From assembly GCA_022605955.1 (NCBI GenBank), contig JAKCOZ010000005.1, forward strand, positions 5,924,001 to 5,988,000: DNA of 64,000 nucleotides, written 5' to 3'. The translations under genes and the position numbers were made by a program. Below, piece after piece: positions 59,961-64,000 of this stretch; the stretch's first letter is position 1, and each line of letters opens with the position of its first letter. Origin of the DNA: Rallus limicola. Taxonomy: Eukaryota; Chordata; Aves; Gruiformes; Rallidae. Below the pieces are notes generated by a model. The model saw only the letters and a program-made list of their open reading frames with translations. It searched no databases and was not told the DNA's origin.

Positions 59961-62900
59961 CCTCACGGCTATCAGGAGTACTTAACTTGCCTTTAAAGTT
60001 GTGGTGCGAAACCCAAAAAACTTGATGCTCAACTCCTCAGTGACTTGTAATGTGTTGCTTTATATCGGTGTACAGTACGGTCAATACACATTGCTCTGAG
60101 AAACCAGTGTTATGCAGACGATTGAGTTAATGTTTGTAATAGCGTTCCTTAAAGTCTTAAAAATTCACCTTTTACTTGTACTAAGCAAAAGACCTTTGCC
60201 TGACAGCAGTGAACCTTTGGAGAACACTGAGCATGTACAGAAGTCTGGTTCTTTGTCCATACATGCGAACTGATATCCACCCACTACTGAATCAGATGTT
60301 TAAAAATCCCATGAGACAGAGAATTGGAATTTAACCTCACTCACCCATCATTTTTGCATCTGATGTTAATTGAAATGTGATGCAAATAATGTCAAAGTAA
60401 CAGACACTTCAAAATGGTTTTGCAAGCAATATTCTTTGCTTGCAAGTGTGAAGAAGGGTATTATGCTCAGCCAACCCTTGCTTCCTATGTGTACGTGAGT
60501 TTTGAAATCAGGCACAATATTTCAGAATAGCACCGGTGCTGTGGATGAGGATAGAGCTGGCGAGTACAGCCACTCTCTAACCATCATGTTTTCTTTCTGA
60601 GATGCATAATCTTGCTTTTCAATTAAAACACATGTTGCATGACTGGGCTTACATTATTTGGCTTTTTCTGGGCATTGCAGATGGCTCAGAACTTGATAAA
60701 ATAGTAAATAATGACAAACTTTTTTAGTTACCCACTTTGTTATTTTCTTGCGGTATTTGATAAATATCAGCAGTGTTGAAGTAGCAGAAATCTTCTGTGA
60801 TGACTATACTGTAGGTATGTTTAGAGCTCTTTAATTTAGCCTCTTTGTAATAAATTTATTATGTCCGTTATTGTTGTCATCATTATTTTTAAACTTTTGT
60901 TTTCTTCAGTGACAGATACTAAATTGCAATTTTGCAGCAAACTGTTACAGATAATAGTTAATTTTATTTACAATGTTGTAATCTTAAAAAAGGATGTATT
61001 CTGTGAAATCATACTATTTCTTGTTACTTTCATGTCTGTATTAAATTTATTGAGTAAAACCTGCACCTGCCATTCCGTTATGTCATGCTGATACTTAACC
61101 TTTTGACATTTTGGAACAACATTAGTGTTGTCCTTGACCTCTGTTTCCCAATTTTTTGAAGTCTATTTAAAACTATCAGTTATTTGGGAGAATTTTTTTA
61201 ACCTTGTGAGGAGCTGCAAACTGTTAATGAGTCACCTTGTTTCTTGCAGGCTGTGACACACATGGGTTCTGTCTTAAGTTGCACTGCCACAGTTTGTAGG
61301 TATCCAGGTGTATTTGAAGTCAAGCTAGGATCTTCATATAGGAGGTCAGATTTCTTGTTTGTCTAGGCTCTGTTTGGATTGTGGTTTTTTTCTCCTTTGT
61401 TTTCCTATAGAGACAGGCCTTGGTCATAGGGGTGTGTGGTGTTCTTCGGCCATTAAGATCAAGTATTTGGAAATATTCAAGTATAAGTCCTAGGCATTCA
61501 AAAAACAATGTGTTTTCTACTGGCCATGTTTAGACTTTCAACTAGAATGAAGTACTCATATGGCACCTTTACTCTTTCCTCATTTTTGTTTGTAGAACAT
61601 CAGCATCTATGCTCTAATTCAATTTGTTAGTTTGATATTCCCTGTTTTGTAGTGAATGTTGATTGTTGCTATTTAAGGTATCTAAATATGACAAACTATT
61701 AGTAACTCTTTAGAAATAATACTGTATTTTTCTATATAGGGTATTCATTTCCCCTTTTGCCTACTTAGTCTTGTGCTTTGTGATTTGAATATTCCAGTAG
61801 AGTAAATCCACGCTCTGGATTTCATTTATGTCAGTATTTCTTAGTAAAGCAACATTTCTGATTATTCCAATTTATCAATATCTTTAATGAATGGACAGTA
61901 GAACAGGTATTCTTCTTTTAGATAGTCTGATTGAGCAGAAGATGCCTCTATCATCCTAGTCTCCTGATCAACTGGGCTACTGACTAGGGCTACTATGGGG
62001 TTTGTTTTCAACCTCTGTACCCTCAGAGTCTATGAAGGGGCTACTGCACACACCCCTCTCTTTCGTTACTCAGCTGCGTGCCCATCTGTTTGTGTTAAGA
62101 CAAACCATGCTCAGGATGCATACTTGGAATCAAAAACTCAGGAGCATACCTAGGTCTTAGCAATAGGTCAAGAAAGTCAGTGGGAATTGGTACACTTAGG
62201 ATAAATAAGGGGCAACTGTAAATTGCCCTGTCAGTTGGTATAAGTTCAGCTGTTATATAGAGGACAGAAACTTACAGATTTACTTTGGTATTTTACTACA
62301 AGAGCTAAGAACTAATGTTTTAAAAATTGTGAAAAAATGTTACCTGTTGTAGGGAGTATACCAATTACATTTTAGTACTACCTGTGTTCTATATGTAGTT
62401 AACTGTTGCAGATGATACATGATTATACATGTATAGCTTTTGTGTTTATGACGTAAACAGGCATTTTGTTCACCGTCAAAACAATGATTTTTATATATTG
62501 CAGCAATTGAATCAGCACCAAAACACTCTACCAAATGAAGATCCATTAGGAGCTAAAGTGACATTATGGTGAAGAGTAATGCAGATCATTTATAAAGACA
62601 ATAAACTCTCTATAGTTTTAGATGTAGCAAAAATAGTTTATACAATACAATGTAAAATGGATTTTCTGTAATAACAATATATGTACATAAATATTTATAA
62701 AAGTATACAGCAAGCCTTTCCTTATGAACTTCAAAGCTCTTGACAATGGTAGGTATTCCACCCATGTTAGAGATGAGAATATTTTAGACAAGTGAAATGA
62801 ATTCTCTTAATATCACAGTACATGTTGTTGACCAAAACAGAGAGAGTAACTAGAGCTACTGTTACTTGAGATAGTACATGTGATATAAGCAGGGCTTAGT

Positions 62901-64000
62901 CATACCTTAAGACATACGTTAATCTGGAAAATACAGTCATTAAATACTAGAGAACATTTAATAAAATTTTAAATTTGGGGCTTAATTTTGCTTATGTCAT
63001 CATCTGTCATGTAGGATCTTAGCCTGTTTTTTGTTTATAGTATCTCATTGCCATTGATTAATTCAAGGTTGAGAATGTTTTACTTCAGTCTTTCCTGTGA
63101 GAGTATGAGCAGCTGCATCTTTAAATAGTGTATAAACGCTGTTAAGGTAACAAAAATGGTAAATGATTAAATATACTTGGAATTTATAATTAGTTTTTTA
63201 TCTAATGACAAAATTGTGAGATGCTACTAGAATATTTGATGACCTGTTTACAAATTAACTGTTTTATGCAAAATTATTTGCAGTTTATAGTAAGATTTTG
63301 TTCTATTTGTTCCTGAAAAGCATTCAAACACTGAGCTACCCCATATATATGCTACTGGAGGATTCCAGTCCTTATCTGGGATGAGTTGATGCATGATGCA
63401 GCCCATTGCATTAGGAAAAAAACAACAACAAATTACAATTTTTTGTAGGCTCCTTATAGTAGGCTGCATTGTGTACAGAAGGACACAACTGTACAAATGC
63501 AAACAGAGGACAGAATGACTTTTTTTTTTGTTGGATGTAGGGCTGTGTGTTGTGTTATCTTATGAATTTTTCATGGGTTCAGTAAGGTCATGCGTGATTG
63601 CCCTCCTTGAGTTTTCCTGGCCTGGCAATTATAGACACAGACATTTCCCTCTTCCTAATAGCTTACCTTAGTGGAGAATCTTAAAAATTGGCCCCTGACA
63701 TGCTAATAAATCTGCAACACATTTGACAACAGAGAGCAAAGTTCAGAATTGCTTAAATTGCATAGGAGCAGATGGGAAACGGGCAACTTGGACCCATGAA
63801 TTTGGTAGAGAGCAATTACTGCTCATTGTACGGGCTCAGTCAGTTTTCCAATTGATATGACATCAATTTCAGTAATTTGACCGCTCTTCTGCCTAGTCTA
63901 TTTGGTGTTGATGGGCAGGAGAAGGAATGAATTTTCTTCAAGCTTCCACTTACAATATTTCCTTTTCTTTTGTATGTCTTATTTTGATTTCATTTTGGTG
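59302..64000 (+). other. PARVA: PARVA intron 1 (partial)
   Basis: Begins CpG-rich (to about 59960) and then is AT-rich to the window end. No second exon, repeat family or RNA gene was recognised. Small open frames are random-looking. The large first intron agrees with the known PARVA gene structure. Confidence 0.75.

Noticed and set aside
1..64000. An undescribed prokaryote-like or selfish system (toxin, defence, CRISPR, phage)
   Set aside because: Everything identifiable is ordinary vertebrate gene structure, CR1 remnants and low-complexity DNA; no periodic spacers, integrase or compact operon-like ORFs are present.

Overview
This is vertebrate nuclear DNA, most likely from a bird. The coding sequence is split into short exons with GT-AG introns. 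The recognisable repeats are a few fragments of CR1 LINEs, the dominant avian/reptilian retroposon. The gene order MICAL2 - MICALCL-type exons - PARVA, all on the + strand, is the order known from human 11p15.3, in a much more compact form. No bacterial or viral genes, CRISPR arrays, tRNAs or rRNAs were seen.

Layout. (1) 1-4.3 kb: exons of MICAL2 from the LIM domain onward, ending in a terminal exon with a hydrophobic C-terminal tail and poly(A) signals. (2) 4.3-32.6 kb: a long intron, then three small exons (21506-21698, 25088-25260, 26410-26484) that continue the MICAL2 reading frame. A CpG-rich island at about 25960-26335 lies just before the third. (3) 32.6-51.3 kb: the part annotated in mammals as MICALCL: one giant exon of about 1.35 kb and seven small exons ending in a bMERB (DUF3585) coiled-coil domain and a stop codon at 51339-51341. 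(4) 51.3-58.4 kb: 3' UTR and intergenic DNA. (5) 58.4-60 kb: the PARVA promoter, containing a G-rich degenerate minisatellite, a CpG island and coding exon 1 (59166-59301). (6) 59.3-64 kb: the start of PARVA intron 1.

How the genes work together. MICAL2 is an actin-oxidising flavoprotein monooxygenase; only its LIM domain and everything C-terminal to it lie here. Splice phases suggest an either/or choice at one exon. Reading through the donor after 3399 gives the short protein with the hydrophobic tail. Using that donor (phase 1) joins in frame to 21506 and carries the protein on to the bMERB domain, which binds Rab GTPases. With the acceptor after 32676, the 13 coding segments from 1642 to 51341 sum to 2793 nt, or 930 residues plus a stop. 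PARVA (alpha-parvin) belongs to the ILK-PINCH-parvin focal adhesion complex, so both genes act on the actin cytoskeleton.

Limits: exon calls rest on reading frame, splice signals and remembered family sequences, without alignment. Conserved noncoding, promoter and isoform statements are inferences.
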